Program-made: the position numbers and the translations under genes
Notes under the pieces: generated by a model
Told to the model about the DNA's origin: nothing
Database searches by the model: none
What the model saw: the letters and a program-made list of their open reading frames with translations, nothing else
In this document: positions 1 to 8,596 of the stretch, piece after piece
How positions within the stretch are numbered: position 1 is the stretch's first letter
Layout: every line of letters begins with the position of its first letter
NCBI RefSeq assembly: GCF_009830125.1
Contig: NZ_WUPT01000002.1
Location: 310,001-374,000, forward strand
Source of the DNA: Kangsaoukella pontilimi
GTDB taxonomy: Bacteria; Pseudomonadota; Alphaproteobacteria; Rhodobacterales; Rhodobacteraceae
Direction: 5' to 3'
DNA: 64,000 bases

Positions 1-413
1 TCCCGAGCCACGCCAAGGCCGCCGGTCTCTACATGATCTGCACGCTGTCGAAACATACCGCCGAGGCGAAGGGCTGTTCGGACGCGATGATGTTTGACTA
101 TCGCGGCTACGTGGCCGAGGCGACCGGCGCCAACATCTTCTTCGTGAAGGACGGCGAGGTGCACACGCCGCTTCCCGACTGCTTCCTGAACGGCATCACC
201 CGCCAGACCGTTGTCGGTATGCTGAAGGATCGCCAGATCAAGGTGCATGAGCGCCATATCATGCCGGAAGAACTTGAAGGCTTTCAGCAGTGCTGGCTGA
301 CCGGCACCGCCGCCGAGGTCACCCCAGTCGGTCAGATCGGCGACTACAATTTCGAGGTTGGCGCCATGGCCCGCGGCATTGCCGAGGACTACGAGAAGCT
401 GGTCAGAAGCTGA
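1..413 (+). CDS. ilvE: Branched-chain-amino-acid aminotransferase, C-terminal part
   Basis: The gene enters from the left edge; the reading frame is open from base 3 and stops with TGA at 411-413, so only about the last 136 residues are present. The visible part carries fold-type IV PLP aminotransferase features: AEATGANIFFVKDGEVHTP, then LNGITRQTV, and WLTGTAAEVTPV, which in this family lines the cofactor phosphate and substrate carboxylate site. The enzyme transfers the amino group between glutamate and the branched-chain 2-oxo acids in the last step of Leu, Ile and Val synthesis, in the cytoplasm. The N-terminal half and catalytic lysine lie outside the window. D-amino-acid transaminase or ADC lyase relatives are less likely given the match to IlvE-type motifs. 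Confidence 0.92.
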   Translation, partial: PSHAKAAGLYMICTLSKHTAEAKGCSDAMMFDYRGYVAEATGANIFFVKDGEVHTPLPDCFLNGITRQTVVGMLKDRQIKVHERHIMPEELEGFQQCWLTGTAAEVTPVGQIGDYNFEVGAMARGIAEDYEKLVRS

Positions 414-429
414 TTTCGTGTTATCTTTC

Positions 430-458
430 AAGGCGAGGGGATGGGGGCCTCTCGTCTT
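430..458 (+). terminator. Stem-loop after ilvE, likely terminator
   Basis: Sixteen bases after the ilvE stop an 11-bp stem can form: bases 430-440 pair with 448-458, with two G-U wobbles and a 7-base G-rich loop. The following bases are T-rich only in part (TGTGTTTT), so this is an imperfect intrinsic terminator. It lies upstream of the most plausible starts of the next gene, which suggests that gene is not simply cotranscribed with ilvE. Confidence 0.5.
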
Positions 459-465
459 GCTTGAT

Positions 466-1182
466 GTGTTTTCCGATCTGGCGCGGTTGTCGCGCACCCT
501 TTTCCTGAGACAACCGGCCCTATCAGGGCTGGTGTTCTTTCTTGCGGCGGATCTGTTCTTCATCCTTCTGCACACCAGCTATCTCGACATCGGGATGTCG
601 TCTCACAACATGGCCTGGCTTTCCGAAAGCCTGGGTGCGCCCCTCGGCCTTGCGGCGTTCTACACGGCCGGGAAATATGCCGTCATCTGTGGCCTCTTCA
701 TCGTTTCAGCCCTCGTCACCCGAAGAGTTATCTTCGCGGCGCTGACGGTCGCGATCGCCGCGATCGCGCTGGACGACATGCTGGAACTGCACGAAACGGT
801 CGGGATGCTTGTCTCGGAGAGCTGGCTGAATTTCGCGCCCGGCCCGCTGAGGTCTCAGGACCTGGGCGAACTGATCGGCTTCGCGATGCTTGCAGTCATT
901 GCCGGCGCGCCGCTTCTAATGGCGTGGCTGCGCGCCGATCGTTCGGAAAGACTCTACATCGTCCTCGCATTGGTCTTCATCGCGTCGGCAGCCTTCTGCG
1001 CGGTTGTGATCGACGTGCTGCACCAGGCTGCGTCAACTCTGTTCGGCAAGGACTCGTTTATCTCCGAGGCCCTCTTCATTGCAGAAGACGGGGGCGAAAT
1101 GATCGCGATTTCCTTCCTCGCCGGTCTTGCTCTTGCCGCGTTTCCGGCCGGCATCGAAAGGACCGTCAGCCGTACTTCGTGA
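466..1182 (+). CDS. Hypothetical multi-spanning membrane protein
   Basis: I do not recognise the family. The frame encodes about 238 residues with five or six hydrophobic segments (for example GLVFFLAADLFFILL, YAVICGLFIVSALV, VIFAALTVAIAAIA, LIGFAMLAVIAGAPLLMAW, LYIVLALVFIASAAFCAVV and a C-terminal segment). Acidic and His residues sit between the segments (LDDMLELHETVG, IAEDGGEM). The start is uncertain: GTG at 466 is used because earlier in-frame codons (TTG 457, GTG 418) lie within or before the ilvE terminator hairpin, and none has a convincing ribosome site. The 3' end overlaps the convergent EamA gene by 17 bp. Confidence 0.6.
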   Translation: MFSDLARLSRTLFLRQPALSGLVFFLAADLFFILLHTSYLDIGMSSHNMAWLSESLGAPLGLAAFYTAGKYAVICGLFIVSALVTRRVIFAALTVAIAAIALDDMLELHETVGMLVSESWLNFAPGPLRSQDLGELIGFAMLAVIAGAPLLMAWLRADRSERLYIVLALVFIASAAFCAVVIDVLHQAASTLFGKDSFISEALFIAEDGGEMIAISFLAGLALAAFPAGIERTVSRTS

Positions 1183-2107
1183 CCACGTTCCGCGCCTTGC
1201 CGCGCTGTATCTTCAGGTACCGCTCCCGCAGGATGATCAGTACGCCTGCCGCAATAACGATTGCGGCGCCCAGCATCATCATCGCCGTCGGCACCTCGTC
1301 GAACCAGACGAAGCCGATCGTCACCGCAAACAGCATCGACGAATACTCGAACGGCGCGATGATCGAGGCATCGGCGTAGCGATACGAGCTTGTCAGCAAA
1401 ATCTGGCCGGTGCCCCCCACCAGCCCCGCACCCAGAAGGTAGAGAAGCGTCTCGCCGGACGGCACCTTCCACCCGAAGGGCAGGGTGATCAGCGATAGAA
1501 GCGTCGCGGTGATCGAGAAATAGAAGACGATGGCGGCGGTGTTTTCCGTCTCGACCAGACGCCGCACGAAGACCTGCGCCAGAGCGGCGCAGAAAGAGCC
1601 GGTCAGCACGATCATTGTGCCGAAGGCCAGCATCGGGTCGAAGGGCGCGTCGCTGCCGAAGGCGGACAGGCGCGGCCAGAGGATGATCAGCACGCCCACC
1701 ATCCCCATGCCCACGGCGGTCAGGCGCACCTTGCGGATCGTCTCGCCCAGAAACATCGCCGCCAGGATCACCACGAAAAGCGGCATCGCGTATTGGATGG
1801 CCTTCACCTCGTAGAGCGGCAGGATCGCTAGACCGGCAAAGCTCATGCCCATCGCCATGGTGCCGATCAGGCCGCGCCAGAGGTGCCCGAGCGGGTTCTC
1901 GGTCTTCAGGCCGGTGCCCAACTGGCCCTGCCAGGCCAGCCAGCCGATGATCACGGGAAGCGCGAAGAACGAGCGGAAGAACACGGTCTCCCCCGGCGGG
2001 ACTTCCGCAGAAGCCGCCTTGATGAACGATGCCATCACAACGAACAGAAGGACCGAGATCACCTTGAGCGCGATGGCGCGAAAGGGATCGACAGGGGCGA
2101 AACTCAT
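1166..2107 (-). CDS. DMT-superfamily transporter, EamA type
   Basis: A 313-residue protein with about ten hydrophobic helices arranged as two EamA repeats, the usual length for this drug/metabolite transporter family. It is an inner-membrane permease; the direction and substrate (often an amino acid, nucleobase or other small metabolite) cannot be read from sequence. Typical signs are the first-helix region with PPGETVFFRSFFALP, and YEVKAIQYAMPLFVVILAAMFLGE, the conserved end of repeat one. AGGGG stands directly before the ATG. It follows the 62-residue gene by 44 bases on the same strand and may be the last gene of that series. Confidence 0.85.
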   Translation of the reverse strand: MSFAPVDPFRAIALKVISVLLFVVMASFIKAASAEVPPGETVFFRSFFALPVIIGWLAWQGQLGTGLKTENPLGHLWRGLIGTMAMGMSFAGLAILPLYEVKAIQYAMPLFVVILAAMFLGETIRKVRLTAVGMGMVGVLIILWPRLSAFGSDAPFDPMLAFGTMIVLTGSFCAALAQVFVRRLVETENTAAIVFYFSITATLLSLITLPFGWKVPSGETLLYLLGAGLVGGTGQILLTSSYRYADASIIAPFEYSSMLFAVTIGFVWFDEVPTAMMMLGAAIVIAAGVLIILRERYLKIQRGKARNVVTKYG

Positions 2108-2151
2108 ACCCCTGACTACCAGCGGATTTTCGGTCGCGCCAGCGCTCTCGT

Positions 2152-2340
2152 TCAGTCGCCCTGCCGCGCGATACCGACGAAGCGCTTCAGCTTTTCGGAC
2201 GCGTCCCGCCGGCGCGGTGCGCGGACCAGCGTTTCCGTCTCGGCCGTCGGCCGGTCTCCGGTCTTCCGGTCGAGATCGGCGAAACGCGCCAGCTTCGTCG
2301 CGTCGTCGCGGGTCTTCGGATGGTCAAGGATATGCTTCAT
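2152..2340 (-). CDS. Small conserved-looking hypothetical protein (62 aa)
   Basis: A short, highly charged, probably soluble protein (MKHILDHPKTRDDATKL...) rich in Arg, Lys and Asp, with no membrane segment or cysteine. I do not recognise it. The start at 2340 is chosen over an in-frame GTG at 2364 because a strong AGGAGG ribosome site sits seven bases before this ATG and inside the longer version. It lies 45 bases after queG on the same strand, so cotranscription is likely. The ribosome site and tight packing support a real gene despite its size. Confidence 0.6.
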   Translation of the reverse strand: MKHILDHPKTRDDATKLARFADLDRKTGDRPTAETETLVRAPRRRDASEKLKRFVGIARQGD

Positions 2341-2385
2341 GGCGTCACCTCCTGTAGCGACCATAGCACGACAAGGCCTGCGTGC

Positions 2386-3429
2386 CTAATCAGGCTCCGC
2401 GAGCCGCCTCCTTGCCCACTCTGCCGCGTCGGCTACCGCCGGATCGGGGTCATTCAAGAGCGGGTCGAGCGCGGAAAGAAGCGCTCGCTTACCGGAATTC
2501 CCGATGGCATATGCGACGTTCCGCACGAAGCGGTCCCGTCCGACCCGCTTGATGGGCGAGCCGGAGAACTTTGCGCGGAACGCGCCATCGTCCAGCGCCG
2601 CCAGTTCTGCCAGAGGCGGTGCCTCCAGATCGTCCCGCGCGGCATAGCGCTGATCCCGCGCGGTGCTGGCAAACTTGTTCCATGGGCAGACGGCAAGACA
2701 GTCGTCGCAGCCGTATATGTGGTTGCCTAGCCCTGTCCTCAGGTCTTCCGGCACCGGTCCCTTGTGCTCGATGGTCAGATAGGAAATGCAGCGCCTTGCA
2801 TCCAAGCGGTAAGGCGCAGGGAAGGCATCGGTCGGGCAGATGTCGAGACACCGACGGCAGGACCCGCAATGGTCGATCTCCGAGCTGTCGGGCTCCAGAT
2901 CGAGCGTCGTGAAGATCGCGCCAAGAAAGAACCAGTTCCCCAGATCGCGGCTCACAAGGTTCGTATGCTTGCCTTGCCAGCCAAGCCCCGCCGCCTGCCC
3001 AAGCGCCTTCTCCGGCACCGGCGCGGTGTCGACGAAGACTTTCACCTCGCAGCCGGTTTCGGTCACCAGCCAGCGGGCAACGCGCTTCAGCCGCTTCTTG
3101 ACGATGTCGTGGTAGTCCCGGTTCCGGGCATAGACCGACACGACACCCCGGTCCCGCCGTTTGAGATCCTCAAGTGGATCGTGCTCGGGCGTATAGGGTT
3201 CGGCCAGCATCAGGACCGACCGCGCCTCGGGCCAGAGCGCGGCCGGGTCACCGCGCCACGCCGCCCGCTCTTCCAGCCAGCCCATCTGCCCATGATAGCC
3301 CGCGTCGAGAAACGCGCGCAGCCGCTCCGGCACGTCCGGCACGGCGTCGGGCGTGGTCAGACGGGCCATGGCAAAGCCCGCCCCGACCGCCTCACCGATC
3401 AGCGCCGATTTCAGAGCGTCCCTATCCAT
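2386..3429 (-). CDS. queG: Epoxyqueuosine reductase
   Basis: A 347-residue cytoplasmic enzyme that reduces epoxyqueuosine to queuosine in the wobble position of Asp, Asn, His and Tyr tRNAs, the last step of the pathway. Two ferredoxin-like [4Fe-4S] clusters are visible: [12 protein letters not shown] followed by a later Cys (RRCISYL), and [10 protein letters not shown]. The N-terminal part carries the cobalamin-binding region ([20 protein letters not shown] in the family's conserved core) and the C-terminus has HEAT-like helices ([11 protein letters not shown]). Start ATG 3429 gives the family's usual N-terminus; an in-frame extension to 3507 runs through a hairpin repeat and is rejected. Confidence 0.93.
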   Translation of the reverse strand: MDRDALKSALIGEAVGAGFAMARLTTPDAVPDVPERLRAFLDAGYHGQMGWLEERAAWRGDPAALWPEARSVLMLAEPYTPEHDPLEDLKRRDRGVVSVYARNRDYHDIVKKRLKRVARWLVTETGCEVKVFVDTAPVPEKALGQAAGLGWQGKHTNLVSRDLGNWFFLGAIFTTLDLEPDSSEIDHCGSCRRCLDICPTDAFPAPYRLDARRCISYLTIEHKGPVPEDLRTGLGNHIYGCDDCLAVCPWNKFASTARDQRYAARDDLEAPPLAELAALDDGAFRAKFSGSPIKRVGRDRFVRNVAYAIGNSGKRALLSALDPLLNDPDPAVADAAEWARRRLAEPD

Positions 3430-3430
3430 T

Positions 3431-3479
3431 ATCGGCCTGAAAATATCCTGGGAGAGCGCGAGAGGGCAAAGCCCTCTCG
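3431..3479 (-). repeat. Dispersed intergenic repeat copy A with hairpin
   Basis: On the minus strand this reads as a perfect 8-bp stem (3459-3466 with 3472-3479, loop of five) followed by CCCAGGATATTTTCAGGCC. The GGATATTT core and its surroundings match four other places in the window (9181-9207, 13297-13333, 33181-33212, 40336-40369). It lies between the GST and queG genes, directly in front of the queG start codon. Confidence 0.65.
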
Positions 3480-3579
3480 CCTCGGGCGCTTGGCTTGCCA
3501 AGCGCAACCGGTCGGACGCATGGGCGTCGGATATGCCGGGCGGCCACCGCGACGGGCGGCACGCCCGGCGCAGTCCCTC

Positions 3580-4245
3580 TCAGAAATCCAGATCGGCATA
3601 ATGCGCAGGCGGCGGGAAACCGGGGACGACATCGGCCAGAAGACTGCGGAAGGCCGGGCGCGACTTGATCTTCGCATACCAGTCCCGAACACCGGCGGTC
3701 CGGTTCCAGTCGACGTCAGAGATATAGTCCAGCGACGACAGATGTGCAGCGGCGGCGAAATCTGCCAGCGTCAGGGCATTGCCCGCCAGCCAGCGGCGCT
3801 CTTCGAGCAGGTTTTCCAAGTAGTCCAGATGGAACTTGATCGCCTTCGCGCCCGCCTTGACGTTGCCAGAGTCCGGGTAGCCTTCCTTGGTGATTTTCTT
3901 GTTCACCCGCTCATAGAGCAGCTTCGACGTGACCTCGTTGTGAAACTTGTCGTCGAACCAACCGACGAGCCGGCGTACCTCGTGCCGGCTGGCGGGATCG
4001 GAGGGCATAAGGCTCGGGTCAGGGTTCCGCTCTTCGAGGTACTCGCAGATGGCGGCACTTTCGGTCAGGGTCAGTCCGTCGATCTTCAGAACGGGAACCT
4101 TGCCGGCGGGATTGCGGCGCAGAAAATCAGCGTCCCGTTCCCAGTAGCGCTCTTCGACAAGCTCCACTTCGAGCCGCTTCTCGGCAAGGCTCAGGCGCAC
4201 CTTCCGGCAGAAGGGCGACAATGGAACGTGATAGAGGCGGATCAT
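3580..4245 (-). CDS. Glutathione S-transferase family protein
   Basis: A 221-residue soluble protein with the thioredoxin-fold N-terminal GST domain (LYHVPLSPFCRKVRL, then KVPVL with the cis-proline, and ESAAICEYLEE for glutathione binding) and an all-helical C-terminal domain (FAAAAHLSSLDYISDV). SPFC at the helix start suggests a Ser/Cys-type beta or omega-like active site rather than Tyr. Start ATG 4245 is preceded by GGGGA at good spacing. It begins 49 bases after mtgA ends, in the same direction. The substrate is unknown; a role in detoxification or a glutathione-dependent reduction is inference from the family. Confidence 0.85.
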   Translation of the reverse strand: MIRLYHVPLSPFCRKVRLSLAEKRLEVELVEERYWERDADFLRRNPAGKVPVLKIDGLTLTESAAICEYLEERNPDPSLMPSDPASRHEVRRLVGWFDDKFHNEVTSKLLYERVNKKITKEGYPDSGNVKAGAKAIKFHLDYLENLLEERRWLAGNALTLADFAAAAHLSSLDYISDVDWNRTAGVRDWYAKIKSRPAFRSLLADVVPGFPPPAHYADLDF

Positions 4246-4294
4246 CGCAATTTCCCCGTCATTCCCGTCTGAATGCCCTTTTTGCCGCGCGCGT

Positions 4295-5020
4295 TCAATC
4301 CTCGAAGCAGGCGGCGCGACCATCGGCGCGGATCGTCGCCGCACCATCCGCGATGGAGGCCGCACGTCTCTGGACGGCGGTCGACGGATTGACGGCCTGC
4401 CGCTCTTTCGGGTTGGGCAGAACGGCCGCCAGAAGCGAGGCCTGCCGCGCCGAGAGTTCGCTGGCGGGGATTCCGAAATGATGCCGGGCCGCCGCTTCGA
4501 TCCCGAAGACACCCTCATCGAACTCGGCAACGTTCAGATAGACCTCGACGATTCGCCGCTTGGACCAGAGCGCTTCGACCATCGGGGTCATCAGTGCTTC
4601 CAGTGCCTTCCGTGGCCAGCTTCGCCCTTGCCATAGCCATACATTCTTTACGACCTGCTGCGTCAGGGTCGATGCGCCCCGGTCCGCGCCTTCGGCGATC
4701 GCCAGCCTCAGCGCGGCCATGTCAAAGCCCCAGTGCAGGCAGAAATTCGCGTCCTCGGCGGCCACGACCGCGCGCGCCATGACAGGGGCGACATCGTCGA
4801 TATCCACCCACTCGCGCTGAATGCCGCCCAGTCGCATGGACTCGGACAGGATCGTCGCTGTCGTGGGCGGCCGGAAGACGCTGTAAAGCGTGATCGAGAT
4901 CACCATGGCGCAGCCAAGAGTGAGGAGGCCCCTCAGGAAAAGGCGAAAGGGTCGGATGCGGCGGGCCGATCCGGTGTCTTTCTTCGCTTTCGCTTTTTTC
5001 GGGGCCGGTTTTCGTGCCAT
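4295..5020 (-). CDS. mtgA: Monofunctional biosynthetic peptidoglycan transglycosylase
   Basis: A 241-residue inner-membrane-anchored glycosyltransferase (GT51 fold) that polymerises lipid II into glycan strands without a transpeptidase domain. A Lys-rich cytoplasmic tail is followed by one membrane helix (LFLRGLLTLGCAMVISITLY), then the GT51 motifs: EDANFCLHWGFD with the catalytic Glu, and GASTLTQQVVKN. Family length is about 230-250. The ATG at 5020 is chosen because the longer frame would overlap the upstream DUF2062 gene and lacks sense as a leader. It is 37 bases after that gene, in the rpoZ-rsh series. Confidence 0.92.
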   Translation of the reverse strand: MARKPAPKKAKAKKDTGSARRIRPFRLFLRGLLTLGCAMVISITLYSVFRPPTTATILSESMRLGGIQREWVDIDDVAPVMARAVVAAEDANFCLHWGFDMAALRLAIAEGADRGASTLTQQVVKNVWLWQGRSWPRKALEALMTPMVEALWSKRRIVEVYLNVAEFDEGVFGIEAAARHHFGIPASELSARQASLLAAVLPNPKERQAVNPSTAVQRRAASIADGAATIRADGRAACFED

Positions 5021-5057
5021 GTCCGTCAAGTGGCACGGTCTTGCGCGCCTTGGCAAG

Positions 5058-5729
5058 CTACTCCGCGGCCGTGCCGTCGCCGGATTTGCCCTCGGCATCC
5101 AGCCGCCGCGACACGACCCGTTCGCGTTTCTTGGCGAAGCGCTTCTTCAGGCGGGCGACGCGCGCTTTCTGGTATGCGTGAAGCACAGGCTCGGTGAGGA
5201 AATATGCGGCGATCGAAGTGACGATCCCAGGCAGAATGCCACCGATGAGATACGGAAAGAAGATCGTCCTGAAGAAGTCTGCGAGCGACCCCCACCGCGT
5301 GGGTGCGGCGGTGAAGATTGCCATGAAATTCCGCCAAAGCTCGACCGCCGCGTCCGAGAACGCGCCCGCGATCCGGTAGAGCGGAATATGTGGCAGGCCG
5401 AGCATCCAGTTGCCAAGTTCCATGGCGACGGCCGCGATGATCGGAAAGGTCAGCGGATTGCCGAAGAACGTCGCAAGAAGCGCCGCCATGATGTTCCCGC
5501 GGAGAAGAGCGGCCAGACCGGCGGCGATCACGAAATGTAGCCCGAAGAACGGGGTGAAACAGGCGAAGACCCCGGCGGCTATGCCCCGGCTGATCTTGTG
5601 CGCGGGGTCGGGCAGGCGGCGCAGGCGATGGACGATGTACTGTACCGCGCGCCGCCATCCGCCCTTGGGATAGAAGCTCTCGGTGAACGCTTCGTAATAC
5701 GTTCTGGGCTTTCGGCGTTTGAAGACCAC
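5058..5729 (-). CDS. DUF2062 domain-containing membrane protein
   Basis: A 223-residue protein matching the DUF2062 family in its core HKISRGIAAGVFACFTPFFGLHFVIAAGLA and FFGNPLTFPIIAAVAMELGNW; other hydrophobic stretches occur near residues 120-185. The C-terminal tail is strongly basic (ARLKKRFAKKRERVV). Members are inner-membrane proteins of unsettled function. It begins 18 bases after rsh ends, and mtgA follows, so it sits inside a stringent-response/envelope gene series. Confidence 0.85.
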   Translation of the reverse strand: MVFKRRKPRTYYEAFTESFYPKGGWRRAVQYIVHRLRRLPDPAHKISRGIAAGVFACFTPFFGLHFVIAAGLAALLRGNIMAALLATFFGNPLTFPIIAAVAMELGNWMLGLPHIPLYRIAGAFSDAAVELWRNFMAIFTAAPTRWGSLADFFRTIFFPYLIGGILPGIVTSIAAYFLTEPVLHAYQKARVARLKKRFAKKRERVVSRRLDAEGKSGDGTAAE

Positions 5730-5747
5730 GCGTCGCGCTTCCCCGCC

Positions 5748-7868
5748 TCAGGGTTTCCGTTCCAAATCGCGATGCCGCGTTACGCTGGCGACGTCGCTTT
5801 CCGCTTCCAATGCCGTGATGATAGCATGGAGATGCGCAACGTCCCGTAAATCCACATCGACGATCAGACGATAGAAGTCGGGTTTGCGGTCGATGAAAAC
5901 AAGGTCCGAGATATTCGCCTGCTGTTCGCCGATCAGCGTGCAGATGCGCCCCAGAACTCCGCTGTCATTCGCGATGGTCAGTTCCAGGCTGACCGTATGC
6001 ACAGCCGGGTGACGCCCTTCCTGCCAGTGCAGGTCGACCCAGCGTTCGGACTGCTCCTCGATCTCGGCCAGCGCTTCGCAGTCGATGGCGTGGATCATCA
6101 CGCCCTTGCCGCGATAGCTGATGCCGACGATACGCTCACCCGGCACCGGCTGGCAGCAGGCGGCGCGGCGGAATGTCTGGCTGGGTTTCAGACCCACGAT
6201 CGCGCGGGTAGCGTCGATCTCGCTGCCGCTGCTCTTTGAGAGGTCGGGATAAAGCACCTCGATCACCCGCCGGGCGGTGAGCTCGGCCGATCCAATCCGT
6301 TCGAGAAGAACCTGGCTGTTTTCGAGCGCAAGATGCTTCGCCGCCGTCGACAGTGCCTTTTCCGTTGCGCGCTTGCCGACCTGATCGAAGGCCAGCCGCG
6401 CCAGTTCGCGCCCGAGCTTGATGAAACGTTCGCGGTCCTCTTCCCGAAGCGAGCGCCGGATCGCTGCCTTGGCACGCCCGGTCGCCACGATGTCGATCCA
6501 GGTTGCCTGGGGCCGCTGGCCTTCGGCGGTCATGATCTCGACCGACTGCCCGTTCTTGAGCCGCGTCCAGAGCGGAACGCGCACTGCATCCACTTTCGCG
6601 CCGACGCAGCTGTCCCCGATCCGGGTATGGATGGCATAGGCAAAATCCAGGGGCGTTGCGCCCCTCGGCAGTTTGACCACGTCCCCTTTCGGCGTGAAGC
6701 AGAACACCTGGTCGGCATACATCTCGAGCTTGACCGCTTCGAGAAATTCATCGTGGTCATCCTCGCTGTCGAAACGCTCGGTGAGCGTGCTGATCCACTT
6801 GGCAGGATCGACCGCGAAGGGGTTCTCGGCCCGGACGCCGTCGCGATAAGACCAATGCGCGGCAACGCCTGCCTCGGCGACCTCGTGCATCACCTGCGTG
6901 CGGATCTGCACCTCGACCCGTTTGCCGTCCCGACCCGATACCGTGGTGTGGATCGAGCGGTAGCCGTTAGACTTGGGCTGGCTGATATAGTCCTTGAACC
7001 GGCCCGGCACTGCCCGCCACCGCTGATGCACCGCGCCAAGCGCGCCGTAGCAATCCCGCTCGGTCTGCACGATGATCCGGAAGCCATAGATGTCGGACAG
7101 GCGCGAGAAGCCGATCTCCTTCTCCTGCATCTTCCGCCAGATCGAATAGGGCTTCTTGGCGCGTCCCAGCACTTCGGCTTTGATCCCGGCGACGTCCAGT
7201 TCGCGTTCGATATCCGCGGTGATCTTCTGGATCACGTCGCCCGTTTCGCGCTGGAGCGTGATGAACCGCCGGATAATCGAGTTCCGTGCCTCGGGGTTGA
7301 GGACGCGGAAGGCGAGATCTTCAAGTTCCTCGCGCATCCACTGCATGCCCATCCGGCCGGCGAGCGGCGCGAAGATGTCCATCGTCTCGCGGGCCTTCTG
7401 GACCTGCTTGTCCGGCCGCATCGAGCGGATCGTGCGCATGTTGTGAAGACGGTCGGCCAGCTTGACGAGGATCACCCGCAGATCGCGGCTCATCGCCATG
7501 AAGAGCTTGCGGAAGTTCTCGGCCTGCTTCGTCTCGGTCGAGGAAAGCTGCAGATTCGTCAGCTTGGTGACACCGTCGACAAGCTCGGCGATTTCCTTGC
7601 CGAAGTTCCGCTCGATCTCGGAATAGGTCGAGCGGGTGTCTTCGATCGTGTCATGCAGAAGCGCTGTGACGATGGTGGCGTCGTCAAGCTGCTGTTCCGT
7701 GAGGATCGCGGCCACCGCAACCGGATGCGAAAAGTAGGGCTCGCCCGAATGCCGGAACTGGCCCTCATGCATCTCGAGCCCATAGTCATAGGCGCGCTGA
7801 ATCAGCGATGCGTTGCTTTTCGGGTTATAATTCTGAACGAGGGCGATCAGGTCGGCGGCGTCTATCAT
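5748..7868 (-). CDS. rsh: Bifunctional (p)ppGpp synthetase/hydrolase, RSH family
   Basis: A 706-residue cytoplasmic long-form RSH enzyme, the usual size. The N-terminal HD hydrolase domain shows H48 and the H72-D73 pair in LLHDTIEDT. The synthetase domain follows with RAKKPYSIWRKM, SRLSDIYGFRI and SNGYRSIHTTV. The loop at residues 290-293 is RFKD, the RXKD form that the family uses in bifunctional enzymes, rather than EXDD of synthesis-only RelA. A TGS domain (FTPKGDVVKLPRGATPLDFAYAIH) and a C-terminal ACT domain complete it. It lies 34 bases after rpoZ; the two are commonly linked. Alphaproteobacteria usually have this single long RSH protein, which would make this the main stringent-response enzyme. 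Confidence 0.95.
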   Translation of the reverse strand: MIDAADLIALVQNYNPKSNASLIQRAYDYGLEMHEGQFRHSGEPYFSHPVAVAAILTEQQLDDATIVTALLHDTIEDTRSTYSEIERNFGKEIAELVDGVTKLTNLQLSSTETKQAENFRKLFMAMSRDLRVILVKLADRLHNMRTIRSMRPDKQVQKARETMDIFAPLAGRMGMQWMREELEDLAFRVLNPEARNSIIRRFITLQRETGDVIQKITADIERELDVAGIKAEVLGRAKKPYSIWRKMQEKEIGFSRLSDIYGFRIIVQTERDCYGALGAVHQRWRAVPGRFKDYISQPKSNGYRSIHTTVSGRDGKRVEVQIRTQVMHEVAEAGVAAHWSYRDGVRAENPFAVDPAKWISTLTERFDSEDDHDEFLEAVKLEMYADQVFCFTPKGDVVKLPRGATPLDFAYAIHTRIGDSCVGAKVDAVRVPLWTRLKNGQSVEIMTAEGQRPQATWIDIVATGRAKAAIRRSLREEDRERFIKLGRELARLAFDQVGKRATEKALSTAAKHLALENSQVLLERIGSAELTARRVIEVLYPDLSKSSGSEIDATRAIVGLKPSQTFRRAACCQPVPGERIVGISYRGKGVMIHAIDCEALAEIEEQSERWVDLHWQEGRHPAVHTVSLELTIANDSGVLGRICTLIGEQQANISDLVFIDRKPDFYRLIVDVDLRDVAHLHAIITALEAESDVASVTRHRDLERKP

Positions 7869-7902
7869 CCGGCCACCCCCTGGCCAGCGCCGGGAACTGG
7901 CC

Positions 7903-8256
7903 TTAGCCCTGGCGCTGCGCTTCCATCAAGGCGCGGAGAAGCTTCTCCTCGCTCATGTCGTTGTCGGCAGGCTTGTCGGCCTCTGCCCCCATAAGAAGCG
8001 CCATGGCGTCTTCTTCCGGCTCGTCGACCTCGATCTGGGTCTGGTGCGACTCGATCATGCGTTCGCGCAGATCATCGGCCGACTGGGTCTCTTCGGCGAT
8101 CTCACGCAGGCTGACGACAGGATTCTTGTCGTTGTCGCGGTCCACGGTCAGCGGCGCGCCTTCCGATATCTCGCGCGCACGATGGGCGGCAAGCATCACC
8201 AGCTCGAACCGGTTCGGAACCTTGTCAACGCAATCTTCAACCGTCACGCGGGCCAT
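7903..8256 (-). CDS. rpoZ: RNA polymerase omega subunit
   Basis: A 117-residue protein beginning [20 protein letters not shown], the conserved omega signature, with AHRAREI in the next helix. It supports assembly of the beta' subunit into core RNA polymerase and in proteobacteria takes part in ppGpp binding. The ATG at 8256 has GGAG six bases upstream; an in-frame ATG at 8268 lacks this and is rejected. The tail after residue 60 is acidic, as in other alphaproteobacteria. It heads the leftward rpoZ-rsh-DUF2062-mtgA-gst series. Confidence 0.95.
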   Translation of the reverse strand: MARVTVEDCVDKVPNRFELVMLAAHRAREISEGAPLTVDRDNDKNPVVSLREIAEETQSADDLRERMIESHQTQIEVDEPEEDAMALLMGAEADKPADNDMSEEKLLRALMEAQRQG

Positions 8257-8596
8257 TGTGGACTCCATAGCTCATGGGATCAGGCTGCGTACCTATGCCG
8301 CCCAAGCCGGAAACACAAGTATATTCTTGGCTTTTCGTGCGCCTGTCACCCGTTGACGGATAGAGCGTCGACGGCGGGCGCGCAAACCCTCCAAGGCGCC
8401 GCCAATTCTGCGGTTTATCCCCTTAACTACCGCATAACGTGTTCAGATCTATACGAAAGGATATGCAAACCGTCCAAATAGATAGTTGCAACCATATGTA
8501 TTTTTACGTTTAGGTCACTTAACGCTTCCGGCATGCCCACCACTCACACTCACGGACGCCTGCGTTTCGAAAAAATGAATTTTGGAAGGAGCCCGT
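8257..8596. promoter_or_regulatory. Divergent intergenic region between rpoZ and the NYN gene
   Basis: About 340 bases without a gene. It must hold the leftward promoter for rpoZ-rsh and the rightward promoter for the NYN gene. The right half (about 8400-8520) is markedly AT-richer than the surroundings. I see no palindrome or terminator that I would name, and no credible small ORF. Confidence 0.5.

Noticed and set aside
358-465. Longer N-terminus of the membrane protein after ilvE, beginning within ilvE
   Set aside because: It overlaps ilvE coding sequence and the likely ilvE terminator hairpin, and the extra residues are Arg/Pro-rich shadow sequence.
2341-2364. GTG start giving a 70-residue version of the small protein
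   Set aside because: The AGGAGG ribosome site lies inside this extension and serves the ATG at 2340.
3430-3507. Extended start of queG
   Set aside because: It passes through a hairpin repeat and adds residues foreign to the family.
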